A DNA stretch of 64,000 nt from an uncultured Paracoccaceae bacterium. GTDB taxonomy: Bacteria; Pseudomonadota; Alphaproteobacteria; Rhodobacterales; Rhodobacteraceae. The position numbers and the translations under genes are program-made. The stretch spans positions 62,001 through 126,000 of the forward strand of contig CANLSM010000008.1 in NCBI GenBank assembly GCA_947493745.1. Reading direction: 5' to 3'. The notes below the pieces were generated by a model that saw nothing but the letters and a program-made list of their open reading frames with translations, searched no databases and was not told the DNA's origin. Shown here one piece after another: positions 16,183 through 25,298 of the stretch; position 1 is the first letter of the stretch, and every line of letters begins with the position of its first letter.

Positions 16183-17203
16183 CAACGCGATACGCTTCGC
16201 CCCGAAACATGTGCTCGTCACCGGCTCGGCCGGGTTTATCGGCTATCATCTGTGCCAGCTGCTGCTCGATCAGGGGATGAAGGTCACCGGCTTTGACGGC
16301 ATGACCGATTACTACGATGTCGAGATCAAACACAGACGGCATTCGATGCTGTTGCAGAACCCCAACTTCCAGGCCCATGAGGCGATGCTGGAGGACGGCA
16401 CGGTTTTCTTCGATCTTTGTGCCGATATCCGGCCCGATGTGATCGTGCATCTCGCAGCCCAGGCAGGTGTGCGATACTCGCTGGAAAACCCGCGCGCCTA
16501 TCTCGACGCCAATATCGTCGGCACCTTCAACGTGATGGAGGCCGCGCGGGAGCATTTTTGCCAGCACCTGCTGATGGCCTCGACTTCGTCGGTCTATGGC
16601 GCAAGCACCGAGATGCCGTTTCAGGAGGCAGGCTGCACCGACACGCCGCTGACCTTCTATGCCGCCACCAAGAAGGCCACCGAGGTCATGGCGCATTCCT
16701 ATGCGCATCTGTGGAAGCTGCCGATCACGATGTTCCGCTTCTTCAGCGTCTACGGCCCCTGGGGGCGTCCCGACATGGCGCTTTTCAAGTTCGTCAGGGC
16801 AACGCTGAACGGCGAGCCGATCGATCTTTACAACAACGGCCAGATGGAGCGCGACTTCACCTATGTCGGCGATCTTGTGGAGAGCATCCGCCTGTTGATC
16901 GATGCGGTGCCCGAAGCCGAGAAACCGGATGTCGATGACGGTGTCAGCCCGGTCGGCCCCTACCGCGTGGTCAATATTGGCAACTCCCAGAAAGTGCCGC
17001 TGATGGACTTTGTGGAGGAGATCGAGGCCGCGCTCGGCAAACCCGCTACACGCAATTTCATGGAGATGCAGAAAGGCGACGTTCCGGCAACCTGGGCCGA
17101 TGCGACCCTGCTGAAGGATCTCACCGGATTTCAGCCAAGCACACCGGTCTCGACCGGCGTCCGGAAATTCGTCTCTTGGTACAAGGACTATTATGGGGTC
17201 TGA
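16172..17203 (+). CDS. NAD-dependent epimerase, UDP-glucuronate 4-epimerase type
   Basis: An extended short-chain dehydrogenase of 343 residues with GSAGFIGYHL at the Rossmann turn, STSSVYG, the active-site YAATKKATE and FRFFSVYGPWGRPDMA. This last block is typical of UDP-glucuronate 4-epimerases, which make UDP-galacturonate for capsules and lipopolysaccharide. I start at the ATG at 16172, inside the previous gene (11-base overlap); an in-frame ATG at 16139 is less likely. The stop is three bases before the KpsM-like gene. The product is probably a sugar nucleotide for the polymer exported by the neighbouring transporter. Confidence 0.82.
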   Translation: MPDDNAIRFAPKHVLVTGSAGFIGYHLCQLLLDQGMKVTGFDGMTDYYDVEIKHRRHSMLLQNPNFQAHEAMLEDGTVFFDLCADIRPDVIVHLAAQAGVRYSLENPRAYLDANIVGTFNVMEAAREHFCQHLLMASTSSVYGASTEMPFQEAGCTDTPLTFYAATKKATEVMAHSYAHLWKLPITMFRFFSVYGPWGRPDMALFKFVRATLNGEPIDLYNNGQMERDFTYVGDLVESIRLLIDAVPEAEKPDVDDGVSPVGPYRVVNIGNSQKVPLMDFVEEIEAALGKPATRNFMEMQKGDVPATWADATLLKDLTGFQPSTPVSTGVRKFVSWYKDYYGV

Positions 17204-17206
17204 GCG

Positions 17207-17983
17207 ATGGCGTTTCTGAGCTGGTGGCAGCTCATCACAAGCCTGATGATCCGCGAGGTGCACTGCCGGTTTGCCGGCGGTGCCCTTGGCTATATCTGGA
17301 CCTTCGTCACACCGGTGGCCTGGATCGTCGCCCTCGTGGTGTCCTTCGATTTCCTGGGCCGCGAGCCTGGTATTCTGGCCGATGTCCCGAGCTTCGTTGC
17401 AACCGGCATGCTGCCCTATGTGATCTTCCGTCAGACCGTCACCTCGATGGGCCGAACCATGGCCACCAGCCGTTCGCTGGTGCATCTGGGACCGCTGACG
17501 ATCTCTGACACGCTGTTTGCGGCGGCCGTGCTGGAACTTCTCAATGCCATCGTGATCTTCTCGGTCATCTTCCTGATCATCGGGGTGTGGTACGGGTTCA
17601 CGCCGATTGCCGACCCGCTTCTGGTTCTGGGCGGGGTCTTTCTGGCCCTCCTGCTGGGCGCATCCTTCGGCAGGCTCGCAGCAGTTCTGATCCAGCTCAG
17701 CGACGCGGCGGCGAGGATCATTCCGATCGCGCTCAGGCCGCTTTTCTGGATCTCGGGCATCTTCTTCACCGCCGCCGAATTGAGCGGCGAGCTGCGCGAT
17801 ATCCTATGGTTCAATCCGCTTTTGCATGTCATCGAGATCCTGCGCAGCGGGTATTTCGCCGACTATACCTCGCGCTTTGCCGACATCTCGGTCATCGTCT
17901 TTGCCGCAGGCGGCTTCTACTTCGCCTCGCTCCTGATCCAGCACGCCGCCGTGCGCAATGTGCGGGGGCAGATGCTGACATGA
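17207..17983 (+). CDS. kpsM: ABC-2 type polysaccharide export permease (KpsM family)
   Basis: A 258-residue integral membrane protein with about six hydrophobic segments and the ABC-2 layout: an amphipathic N terminus (SLMIREVHCRFAGGALGYIW), then helices starting near residue 30 and RPLFWISGIFFTAAEL near residue 180. It is paired with the KpsT-like ATPase, whose start overlaps its stop by four bases, and with a KpsE-like protein. Together they would export a lipid-linked capsular polymer across the inner membrane. Confidence 0.85.
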   Translation: MAFLSWWQLITSLMIREVHCRFAGGALGYIWTFVTPVAWIVALVVSFDFLGREPGILADVPSFVATGMLPYVIFRQTVTSMGRTMATSRSLVHLGPLTISDTLFAAAVLELLNAIVIFSVIFLIIGVWYGFTPIADPLLVLGGVFLALLLGASFGRLAAVLIQLSDAAARIIPIALRPLFWISGIFFTAAELSGELRDILWFNPLLHVIEILRSGYFADYTSRFADISVIVFAAGGFYFASLLIQHAAVRNVRGQMLT

Positions 17984-18648
17984 TCCGCATGATCGGCATC
18001 TCACGTGGCTACCGCGGACCCGACGGGTATGTGCCTGTTCTCAATGACGTCTCGCTCACCTTCGACAGCCGGGAGCGGATCGGCATCCTTGGTGCTGGCA
18101 GCTCGGGTAAATCCACCTTGATGCGCATTCTTGCCGGTCTTGAGCGCCCCGATGACGGGTTGCTCGATTGCCGGGCACATCTGTCCTGGCCGCTTGGCTC
18201 ATCGCACGGCTTCCATCCCGACCTTACGGGCGAGGAGAACGTGGCCCTCCTGGCACGGATTGCCGGGCTCGACCCGCATGAAGCGGTGATCTTCTGCGAC
18301 GGGTTTGCCGAACTCGGTGCCTATTTCAAACGCGCCATGAGCCGTTATTCGCCGGGAATGCGCGCGCAACTGGCCTTTGCGTTTTCCATGGTCGGGCGGC
18401 CCGACATGTATCTTGCAGACGAAATCCTGAGCGCTGGCGACAGCCATTTTCGCGAGAAATGCGAGGCGCTTCTGATGACACGGCTGGAAGAGGCGGGGCT
18501 TTTTCTGGTCTCCAAACATGCCCGCACGCTGAAACGTTACTGCAACCGGTTGTTTGCGTTTGTCGAGGGCCATCTGCTGCCCTGCGACACGCCGGAGCAG
18601 GCCGAGGATCTGATCCGGCTCGCACAGAAAAACCGCATGGTCCACTAG
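17980..18648 (+). CDS. kpsT: Polysaccharide export ABC ATPase (KpsT family)
   Basis: A short 222-residue ATPase of KpsT/Wzt-N type. The Walker A motif is GAGSSGKST, the signature is degenerate as in KpsT (YSPGMRAQLAFAF), and Walker B is MYLADEILSAGD. Residues 1-45 carry the A-loop region. The ATG at 17980 overlaps the permease stop. It has no carbohydrate-binding C-terminal domain, so it is the capsule type rather than the Wzt O-antigen type. Confidence 0.87.
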   Translation: MIRMIGISRGYRGPDGYVPVLNDVSLTFDSRERIGILGAGSSGKSTLMRILAGLERPDDGLLDCRAHLSWPLGSSHGFHPDLTGEENVALLARIAGLDPHEAVIFCDGFAELGAYFKRAMSRYSPGMRAQLAFAFSMVGRPDMYLADEILSAGDSHFREKCEALLMTRLEEAGLFLVSKHARTLKRYCNRLFAFVEGHLLPCDTPEQAEDLIRLAQKNRMVH

Positions 18649-18659
18649 GAGGATGTCCG

Positions 18660-20054
18660 ATGGCTGATCCGAAAAAGTCCGAGCCGCTGATCCTGACCGA
18701 TGAGGAACGACTGGCCGCGTGGCGGGCGGAGCGGGCGAAAGTCGCCGAGGAAGGCCGCGCGGAGCGGTTGCGTCAGGCCGATGAGGACCGGCGCAAGCGC
18801 ATGGAAGCCTTTGAAGAGGACAAGGAGAGACGGGTCGAGGAGGCCGCCCGCAAACGGGAGGAGGCTGCCGCCCAGGCTGAGGCCGAGCGGCTTGAGAAGG
18901 CCGCCGAAAGGCTCGACACGCTGGAGGATCTGGAAACGGCACGCGCGCGGCTTAATCAGCGACGGCGGCGCGGCAATCTCACTCTGGCGGCCCGGTTCGT
19001 CGTGCTGGTGCTGCTGCCGACCTGTCTTGCGCTCTGGTACTACACGCAGGTCGCGACCCCGATCTATGGGTCCCGCGCGATCTTTGCCGTCCAGACGCTC
19101 GGCAATGATCCCGCCACCGAAGACAGACTCCAGGCAAGTGCCGCCTCCAACCGCGATGCATTCATTGCGCGCGCCTACATCACCTCGCCGGACCTGATGG
19201 AGCTGATGGCCGAGGAACATGGTTTCATCGCGCATTTTGACGGGGCCAGGGACAGCATCACGGCCTGGGCAATGACGGCGGCTGGCGAAACGCGCCCCGC
19301 GATGGACACCTATCTGCGGCATGTGCAGGTCGGGCTCGACATTCAGGAGGGTCTGCTGACCCTGAGCATCTCCGCCCGAACCGCCGAGGATGCCGCCCGC
19401 TTCTCCGACATCATACTGGACTACACGCAGGCCCATATCAACGAGCTTGCAGGCAACCGGCAGCGCCGCCAGTTGTCCGACATCGCAACCGAGGTGGCGC
19501 TCGCCTCGGAAAAGCTGGGGGCGACACGGCGAAAGCTGGCGGACCTACAGATCGAAACCGGCGAGATTGACCCGGCGAGCCGGGCCGCCTCGATCTATGG
19601 GCTGGTCGCCGATCTTGAACGGGAACTGACATCCGAGCGCCGCAGTCTGGAAGACCAGATCGCCCGCAGCGGCGCGACAAATGCGGTGGTTCAGCATTCC
19701 AAGAAGAAGATCTTTCAGCTTGAACAGAGCATTGCCGATCAGCGCGCCATTCTGGTCAGCGATGCGGGCGATCACTCGGTCAACCGACAGATTGCGGAGT
19801 TCGAATACGCCAAGGTCGATATCGATCTGGCCCGGCGGGACTGGGAAAGCAAGCTGGGCGCGCTGGAGGCGCTGCGCCTGAAAATCGCCCAGTCAGAGCG
19901 CTACATCGCCCGGATATCGCAACCCACCAGACCGCTGCTGCCGGGCTATCCCGACCCGGTCTCGGGCTCGCTGGTCGTCTTTCTGATCGCCCTTGCGGGC
20001 TTCATGATCCTCAATGTCTTCTGGGCCAGCATCACCATGCATGCGCGACGCTAA
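18660..20054 (+). CDS. kpsE: Capsule export inner-membrane/periplasmic protein (KpsE, PCP family) with long charged N-terminal coil
   Basis: The 464-residue protein starts after a perfect AGGAGG. Residues about 10-105 are a cytoplasmic, highly charged Glu/Arg/Ala-rich coiled coil. A membrane segment lies near 108-130 (VVLVLLPTCLALWYY), a long periplasmic part with coiled-coil helices follows, and a second membrane segment lies near 435-455 (VVFLIALAGFMILNVF). The PCP-type Pro/Gly segment RPLLPGYPDPVSGS precedes the last helix. KpsE links the ABC exporter to the outer-membrane channel. The N-terminal coil is longer than in typical KpsE. The gene ends overlapping the convergent neuA by four bases. 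Confidence 0.82.
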   Translation: MADPKKSEPLILTDEERLAAWRAERAKVAEEGRAERLRQADEDRRKRMEAFEEDKERRVEEAARKREEAAAQAEAERLEKAAERLDTLEDLETARARLNQRRRRGNLTLAARFVVLVLLPTCLALWYYTQVATPIYGSRAIFAVQTLGNDPATEDRLQASAASNRDAFIARAYITSPDLMELMAEEHGFIAHFDGARDSITAWAMTAAGETRPAMDTYLRHVQVGLDIQEGLLTLSISARTAEDAARFSDIILDYTQAHINELAGNRQRRQLSDIATEVALASEKLGATRRKLADLQIETGEIDPASRAASIYGLVADLERELTSERRSLEDQIARSGATNAVVQHSKKKIFQLEQSIADQRAILVSDAGDHSVNRQIAEFEYAKVDIDLARRDWESKLGALEALRLKIAQSERYIARISQPTRPLLPGYPDPVSGSLVVFLIALAGFMILNVFWASITMHARR

Positions 20055-20734
20055 TCGCGCGCGCGCAACTGCGCCTCGGCCTTGGCGAAATCCTCGGCTG
20101 TATCGATATCGAGCGAGCGCGCCTCGTCCATTTCGATCATGCCCATGCGCTCGGTTTCCAGCCCGCCATTCAGCAGATACCAGTCGCGCGAGAAGACATA
20201 GACCGCCCCGTTCGGCCGGTAGATCGCGGGCAGGCTCTGCCGGTTGGTGAAACAATAGGACGGATCGGAGACAGGCCGGAAGGCCCCATCTTCTCCGAAA
20301 CCGAATTTCAGGATACCCGAGGATGTCCGCGTGGTGCTGAGCACAAGATCGAACCGACCTGTCCCATAAAGCTTCAGCGCCGCCCTGATATCATCCAAGC
20401 GGCGGAGCGGGCTGGTCGCCTGAAGGAGAACCAGCGTCGCATCACCACCGCCCATCTGCTCGAATGCGTGCGTCAGAACCGGTGCGATCGGGGTCTCGTC
20501 GCCCGCCAGATCGGCAGGACGGGAGACCAGCGTGACATCGGGACCGTGATCGGTTTTCAGAACCTCCGCAATGTCTGTCGTGATGAGGCAATGCCTGGCA
20601 CCGGCCTCAAATGCCAGATCAACCGCGTGCCGGTAGAGCGGCTTTCCGAGCAGCGGTCGCGTGTTCTTGCCCGGCAGCCCCTTGGACCCGCCCCGAATGG
20701 GCACAACGCCGATCCAGTCGCCACGTCCGTTCAT
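20051..20734 (-). CDS. neuA: CMP-nonulosonate (sialic acid) cytidylyltransferase NeuA
   Basis: This 227-residue nucleotidyltransferase has the CMP-sialate synthetase start RGGSKGLPGKN after IGVVPI, then LLQATSPLRRLDDI and RPNGAVYVF. It couples CTP with Neu5Ac or a related nine-carbon acid. The ATG at 20734 overlaps the end of the neuC-like gene by four bases. It is the last gene of a three-gene operon and runs convergently into kpsE. Whether the sugar is Neu5Ac, legionaminic or another nonulosonic acid cannot be told from this gene. Confidence 0.85.
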   Translation of the reverse strand: MNGRGDWIGVVPIRGGSKGLPGKNTRPLLGKPLYRHAVDLAFEAGARHCLITTDIAEVLKTDHGPDVTLVSRPADLAGDETPIAPVLTHAFEQMGGGDATLVLLQATSPLRRLDDIRAALKLYGTGRFDLVLSTTRTSSGILKFGFGEDGAFRPVSDPSYCFTNRQSLPAIYRPNGAVYVFSRDWYLLNGGLETERMGMIEMDEARSLDIDTAEDFAKAEAQLRARD

Positions 20735-21849
20735 GCTTCCCGGAAGTCCTTTTGCATCGGCACGTCCCAGAAAACAGGGCTGTTCAGCGTTTCCACGAAC
20801 CGCTCCGCCGAGTTGCCCGCCCCGAACGCTGTATCCGGCGTGAGACGCACACCCCATTTCCGCGACAGGAAATCCATCACCTCCGCCCGGTCATCTGCCT
20901 GACAGGCGGTGATGGAGGTCGCCTGAGAGCGACGGTTCTGCCGCGTGCCGATGTCAAGGCTCGGGATGCCGAGAAACGGGGCCTCGCGCACGCCCGCCGA
21001 CGAGTTGCCGACAAAGGCCTGTGCGTTCTTCATCAATTCCGAGAAATACGCAAAGCGCATCGAGGAGATAAGCCGGAAGCGGTCCTGTGGCAGTGTCTCC
21101 AGAACCGCGAAGATGTCCTTTGAGCCGGGATCATTGTTGGGCGCGATCACCACGAAATTTCGCCCGCTCTCCTCCAGCGCGCCGAAGAGCGACGCAGCCT
21201 GCGCGCCCATCGTATCGGCTTCGGACGTGACGGGGTGGAACACGGCGATGCCGTAGGTCTCGAACGGGATCTCATAGTATCGCCGGACCTCGTCAATGCT
21301 CACGCCGGACGGTTTCAGGTGCGTGTCCAGTTCGGGCGAGCCTATGACGAAGACGCTTTCGGGCGCCTCACCGAGCGACTGCACCCGCTGCTTGGCAGTC
21401 TGGGAACTGACGAAATGGGTGGTGGCAAGCTTTGTGTTGCAGTGCCGGAACACCTCGTCGATGGTGCCGGAGACCTCGCCGCCCTCGATATGGGCCGAGC
21501 GGATATAGTTGGTGGCACAGACCAGCGTGCAGGCCAGCGCCTCGATCCGGTCGCCGTGGACAACCACCAGATCGGGCTCATGCTCCTGCAGATAATCCGA
21601 AAACCCCAGAATGGTCTTGGAGAGCACGAGATCCATCGGATCGCCCTCGCGCTGGTTGATGAAGTCGCTGACCTCGACGCCTTCGACACGGGCGACCTCG
21701 AACTTGGTCTGGCCATAGCGTTTGAGCATATGCATGCCGGTCACGAAGAACCCGACCTTGAACCCGGCATCGCGGGCTGCCAGCGCCAGAGGCTCCAGCT
21801 TGCCGAAATCGGCCCGCGTGCCGGTGACAAAGAGGATCGATTCGCTCAT
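20731..21849 (-). CDS. neuC: UDP-N-acetylglucosamine 2-epimerase (hydrolysing), NeuC type
   Basis: A 372-residue GT-B-fold hydrolysing epimerase with the family start VTGTRADFGKLEPLA, the active-site region SAHIEGGEVSGTIDE and GNSSAGVREAPFLGIPSL. NeuC converts UDP-GlcNAc to free ManNAc, the precursor for NeuB; the legionaminic-acid homologue acts on a diacetamido sugar. It overlaps neuB upstream and neuA downstream, each by four bases. No dehydratase or aminotransferase for bacillosamine-type sugars is present nearby, which favours a Neu5Ac-like product. Confidence 0.87.
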   Translation of the reverse strand: MSESILFVTGTRADFGKLEPLALAARDAGFKVGFFVTGMHMLKRYGQTKFEVARVEGVEVSDFINQREGDPMDLVLSKTILGFSDYLQEHEPDLVVVHGDRIEALACTLVCATNYIRSAHIEGGEVSGTIDEVFRHCNTKLATTHFVSSQTAKQRVQSLGEAPESVFVIGSPELDTHLKPSGVSIDEVRRYYEIPFETYGIAVFHPVTSEADTMGAQAASLFGALEESGRNFVVIAPNNDPGSKDIFAVLETLPQDRFRLISSMRFAYFSELMKNAQAFVGNSSAGVREAPFLGIPSLDIGTRQNRRSQATSITACQADDRAEVMDFLSRKWGVRLTPDTAFGAGNSAERFVETLNSPVFWDVPMQKDFREA

Positions 21850-22874
21850 GCGAAGTCCGACCAGCGCAGTTGCTGGTTGCGGGTGACATCCACTTTCAGT
21901 GTCTTGCCGACAACCTTGTCGAAGTCATAGCCGGCAATCTCGCCATTGCCGGGGCGGCGCGCCCAGATATCGGCCTCACCGATCACCGTGCCTGCCTTGA
22001 GGTCCTGATCGGCCACGATGGAGGCGCGCGCGAAGCGGTAGACATCCTCTTCCGGCCCGGTGCGCTCTTTCTCGTTGTGCAGGGCGGTATGGATCTCACG
22101 CGACCGGTCGATTAGGAGTTTCAGTTCCGCGGGGTCCATCGAGCACGAGATATCCGGCCCCTTGCGATAACGCGTATCTGTGAAATGCCGCTCCAGAATG
22201 CAGGCCCCCAGCGCTACCGAGGCCAGCGCCATCTCTGGCCCGATGGAGTGGTCCGAAAAGCCCACGACCGCATTCGGGAACGCCTTTTGCAGATCCGTCA
22301 CCCCTTTCAGCGAGACGATCTCGGGCGGTGAGGGATAGAGATTGGTGCATTCCAGCAGCGCATATTCGACACCGGACTGATCGAGGATCTCGACCGAGGC
22401 GCGCAGGGTCTCGATCGTCTGCATGCCGGTCGACATGATCACCGGCTTGCCGAAACGCGCGATATGGCGGATGAGCGGCAGGTTGTCCGCCTCGCCCGAG
22501 CCAATCTTGTAGGCGGGCACGTCCAATTCATTGAGGAAATTCGCCGCCGCCCGCGAGAATGGCGTGGAGATGAAGATCATCCCCAGGCTCTCGGTATAGC
22601 GCTTCAGCTCCGCCTCATCATCGCGCGACAGCGCACAGGACGCCATCACATCCCAGATCGAGACCTCCGCATTGGGCGGGAAAATCTGCTTGGCCGCCTC
22701 CGTCATCTCGTCCTCGACGATATGGGTCTGGTGCTTGACCATCTCACAGCCCGACTGCGCGGCCTTCAGCACCATGTCCTTGGCAACCTCAAGCGAGCCG
22801 CCATGATTGATCCCGATCTCGGCAATCACCAGAGGAGGATCGAGGGGCGAGATGGTACGATTGGCGATTTTCAA
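21846..22874 (-). CDS. neuB: N-acetylneuraminate (nonulosonic acid) synthase NeuB
   Basis: A 342-residue protein with the NeuB TIM barrel (VIAEIGINHGGSLEVAKDMV, STPFSRAAANFL, SGEADNLPLI, STGMQT, GFSDHSIG) and a C-terminal SAF antifreeze-like domain (RASIVADQDLKAGTVI). It condenses phosphoenolpyruvate with ManNAc or a relative. The start is a TTG: no ATG or GTG is available before the conserved N terminus, an in-frame TAG lies a little upstream, and GAAGGA sits nine bases before the TTG. It is the first gene of the neuBCA operon. Confidence 0.87.
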   Translation of the reverse strand: MKIANRTISPLDPPLVIAEIGINHGGSLEVAKDMVLKAAQSGCEMVKHQTHIVEDEMTEAAKQIFPPNAEVSIWDVMASCALSRDDEAELKRYTESLGMIFISTPFSRAAANFLNELDVPAYKIGSGEADNLPLIRHIARFGKPVIMSTGMQTIETLRASVEILDQSGVEYALLECTNLYPSPPEIVSLKGVTDLQKAFPNAVVGFSDHSIGPEMALASVALGACILERHFTDTRYRKGPDISCSMDPAELKLLIDRSREIHTALHNEKERTGPEEDVYRFARASIVADQDLKAGTVIGEADIWARRPGNGEIAGYDFDKVVGKTLKVDVTRNQQLRWSDFA

Positions 22875-23166
22875 CGGTCCGGGTCCTTCACGCGATGCTT
22901 TGTCAGAACCCTATATCCGCGATGCCGCGGGCGAAAGTGGGGCATGGCCGTGGGGACGCACGTTTTTGACGGCCGCGGTTGCAGGTGTGCCACAGATGAG
23001 GCGGTACCAATGATTGAGATCAAAGGGATGCGATATGTTTCGCATTCCGGAAACGGCTGCCCATGATACTGAGCGAACCGGCTCCGACGTCATCGCCTCA
23101 GTGGTGGATGAGGCGCTGGTTCTCGATGTAATTGTGCAGTTGCCAGCGCCAAATATGAAAGGCCTG

Positions 23167-23256
23167 TGGCGGAGAGACAGGGATTCGAACCCTGGATACG
23201 GTCTCCCGTATACACACTTTCCAGGCGTGCGCCTTCGACCACTCGGCCACCTCTCC
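23167..23256 (-). tRNA. tRNA-Ser: tRNA-Ser (anticodon GGA)
   Basis: The 90-base gene has the long variable arm of a class II tRNA (TACGGGAGACCGTA hairpin). The anticodon stem CACGC/GTGTG encloses CTGGAAA, whose centre GGA reads TCC and TCT. The acceptor arm GGAGAGG pairs with TCTCTCC, followed by G and encoded CCA. It follows the layout of the Escherichia coli tRNA-Ser(GGA) closely. Confidence 0.96.
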
Positions 23257-23269
23257 GCTGGAAATGCCG

Positions 23270-23297
23270 GTTATACTGACGGGCCGGTTGATTGCAA
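23270..23297 (-). promoter_or_regulatory. Sigma-70-type promoter for tRNA-Ser
   Basis: On the minus strand TTGCAA (23292-23297) and TATAAC (23270-23275) are 16 bases apart, and the tRNA starts 14 bases after the -10 box. Confidence 0.55.
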
Positions 23298-23305
23298 GAG
23301 GGTGG

Positions 23306-24022
23306 TCACGCCAAATGCACCGAAACGCGGCGGTTCTGGCGGCCTTTCTTTTCGATCTTCCCCAAGGTGACGGGGCCGATCTCGGCGGTGCAGCGGACAT
23401 GGGTGCCGCCGCAGGGCTGCAGGTCGATGCGCGCCGTGTCCGAGCCGATCTGCACCAGCCGCACCCGACCCGCACCGGTGGGTGGCGAGACAGACATGGT
23501 TTTCACCAGTCCGGGATTGTCCGCAAGCTCCGCATCCGTGATCCAGCGTTCGCTGACCGGGTGATCGGCGGCGATGAGCGCGTTCAAATCGGCCTCCAGC
23601 ACGGCCTTGTCCTCAGGCGCATCGGGCATGTCGAAATCAAGCCGCCCCTTAAGGGCCGTAATCTGGCCGCCGGTCACCGGTAACGGGATCACGACCGAGA
23701 GCAGATGGAGTGCTGTGTGAAGCCGCATGCAGGCATGGCGCGCCTCCCAATCAAGCGTCTGCGTTACATTCGCCCCGACCGGCGGCAGATCTTGATCCGC
23801 GGCGGGTACAAGTATCACGGCCTCGCCCTCCCCCTTCACGGTCGTGGCGATATCAATCCGCCTGCCATCCATATCGAGATGGCCGATGTCGCCTGCCTGC
23901 CCGCCGCTTGTGGGATAAAAGATGCTCCGGTCGAGCACGATGCCGCCCAGATCCGTCACATCCGTGACCTGGGCGGTTGCGGTCTTCAGGTAGGCGTCCT
24001 GACGAAACAGAAGCTCGGTCAT
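23306..24022 (-). CDS. Alanyl-tRNA editing protein AlaX
   Basis: A freestanding alanyl-tRNA editing domain of 238 residues. The zinc ligands are the HxxxH of [10 protein letters not shown] (near residue 101) and the CxxxH of QPCGGTHV (near residue 207). These proteins hydrolyse Ser- or Gly-tRNA(Ala) made in error. The gene begins four bases after the cysK stop and is therefore co-transcribed with it. The length matches the single-domain plus linker AlaX type; there is no full AlaRS here. Confidence 0.88.
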   Translation of the reverse strand: MTELLFRQDAYLKTATAQVTDVTDLGGIVLDRSIFYPTSGGQAGDIGHLDMDGRRIDIATTVKGEGEAVILVPAADQDLPPVGANVTQTLDWEARHACMRLHTALHLLSVVIPLPVTGGQITALKGRLDFDMPDAPEDKAVLEADLNALIAADHPVSERWITDAELADNPGLVKTMSVSPPTGAGRVRLVQIGSDTARIDLQPCGGTHVRCTAEIGPVTLGKIEKKGRQNRRVSVHLA

Positions 24023-24026
24023 CGGC

Positions 24027-25067
24027 TCAGTCCACAGCCTCCGTCACATCGGGCATGTCCCGCTGCGAGGTGCGGAAAGCGGGGATCGGGAAACCCTTCT
24101 CGGCCAGAAATGCCGGGTCGTAGATCTTCGACTGGTAGCGCGTGCCATAGTCGCAAAGCATGGTGACGATGGTCTTGCCGGGGCCGAGATCACGGGCGAG
24201 ATGCACCGCGCCTGCAACATTGATGCCCGAGGATGCACCAAGGCAGAGCCCCTCCTCGGCCAACAGATCGAAGATGATCTGCATCGCCTCCGCATCGTGT
24301 ATGTTATAGGGGAAATCGACCTTGAGACCTTCGAGATTGGCGGTGATCCGGCCCTGCCCGATCCCTTCGGAGATCGAGGAGCCTTCGGCCTTCAACTCGC
24401 CATGCGCGTAGAAATTGTAAAGCGCTGCTCCGTCGGGATCGGCCAGCCCGATCTTGATGTCCGGATTGCGGGCGCGCAGGGCCTCGGCCACACCCGCCAC
24501 GGTCCCGCCCGAGCCTGCGGCACAGATGAACGCATCGACCTTGCCGTCCGTCTGTTCCCAGATCTCGGGGCCGGTCGTGTCGATATGGGCCTGCCGGTTG
24601 GCGACATTGTCGAACTGATTGGCCCAGATCGCGCCATTTGGCTCGCGTTCGTTGAGCGCCCTGGCCAGACGTTCGGAGTAGCGCACGAAATTATTGGGAT
24701 TGCGGTAGGGCGCGGGCGGCACTTCGACCAGATCGGCGCCAGCGATGCGGATCATGTCCTTCTTTTCCTGGCTTTGGGAATTGGGGATCACGATCACCGT
24801 GCGAAAGCCCATGGACGCACCCACCAGCGCAAGCCCGATCCCGGTGTTCCCGGCCGTGCCTTCGACAATCGTGCCGCCGGGTCTGAGCGAGCCATCGGCA
24901 ATCGCCGCGTTGATGATGGACAGCGCAGCCCGGTCCTTCACCGACTGTCCGGGGTTCATGAACTCCGCCTTGCCCAATATCTCGCATCCCGTCAGTTCCG
25001 AAACTTTGCGAAGCCGGATGAGAGGCGTGTTTCCAATGGCTTCGGCCAGATTGCGGCGGATCGTCAT
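24027..25067 (-). CDS. cysK: Cysteine synthase A
   Basis: A 346-residue PLP enzyme of the O-acetylserine sulfhydrylase family. The start has IGNTPLIRL, the PLP lysine is in PGQSVKDRAAL (near residue 44), the substrate loop is EGTAGNTGIG and the phosphate loop is AAGSGGTVAG. It makes cysteine from O-acetylserine and sulfide. It is about 25-30 residues longer than short CysK proteins, the extra being at the C terminus. I start at the ATG at 25067; an ATG at 25121 would add a stretch unlike the family. Confidence 0.88.
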   Translation of the reverse strand: MTIRRNLAEAIGNTPLIRLRKVSELTGCEILGKAEFMNPGQSVKDRAALSIINAAIADGSLRPGGTIVEGTAGNTGIGLALVGASMGFRTVIVIPNSQSQEKKDMIRIAGADLVEVPPAPYRNPNNFVRYSERLARALNEREPNGAIWANQFDNVANRQAHIDTTGPEIWEQTDGKVDAFICAAGSGGTVAGVAEALRARNPDIKIGLADPDGAALYNFYAHGELKAEGSSISEGIGQGRITANLEGLKVDFPYNIHDAEAMQIIFDLLAEEGLCLGASSGINVAGAVHLARDLGPGKTIVTMLCDYGTRYQSKIYDPAFLAEKGFPIPAFRTSQRDMPDVTEAVD

Positions 25068-25232
25068 GGGCGGGAACTTTCGATTGAGAATACAGGTCTG
25101 AAAGGAACCTAAGGGGGGCATGCGGCGTTGACAAGCGCCGCTCCGAGAGACCTGCCGGGTCAGGGTCTCGACAGGGCACGGTTGCTTTGCACAAAATTTG
25201 AGCTAAATCGACACGTCGGGACGAGAAACCGG

Positions 25233-25262
25233 TGATCCAATCTCGACCTGCTTGCGTATGAA
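25233..25262 (+). promoter_or_regulatory. Sigma-E (RpoE/ChrR)-type promoter of chrR
   Basis: TGATCC at 25233-25238 is followed by exactly 18 bases and TATGAA at 25257-25262. The predicted RNA would start about 30 bases before the chrR ATG. The same arrangement (TGATCC, AAT immediately after, 18-base spacer, TA-rich -10) occurs at 34019-34048 in front of the photolyase operon. TGATCC is the -35 element reported for sigma-E of Rhodobacter sphaeroides. Confidence 0.72.
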
Positions 25263-25298
25263 ATACCAAACACGGATGACAAACAGGCAATCGTACCG

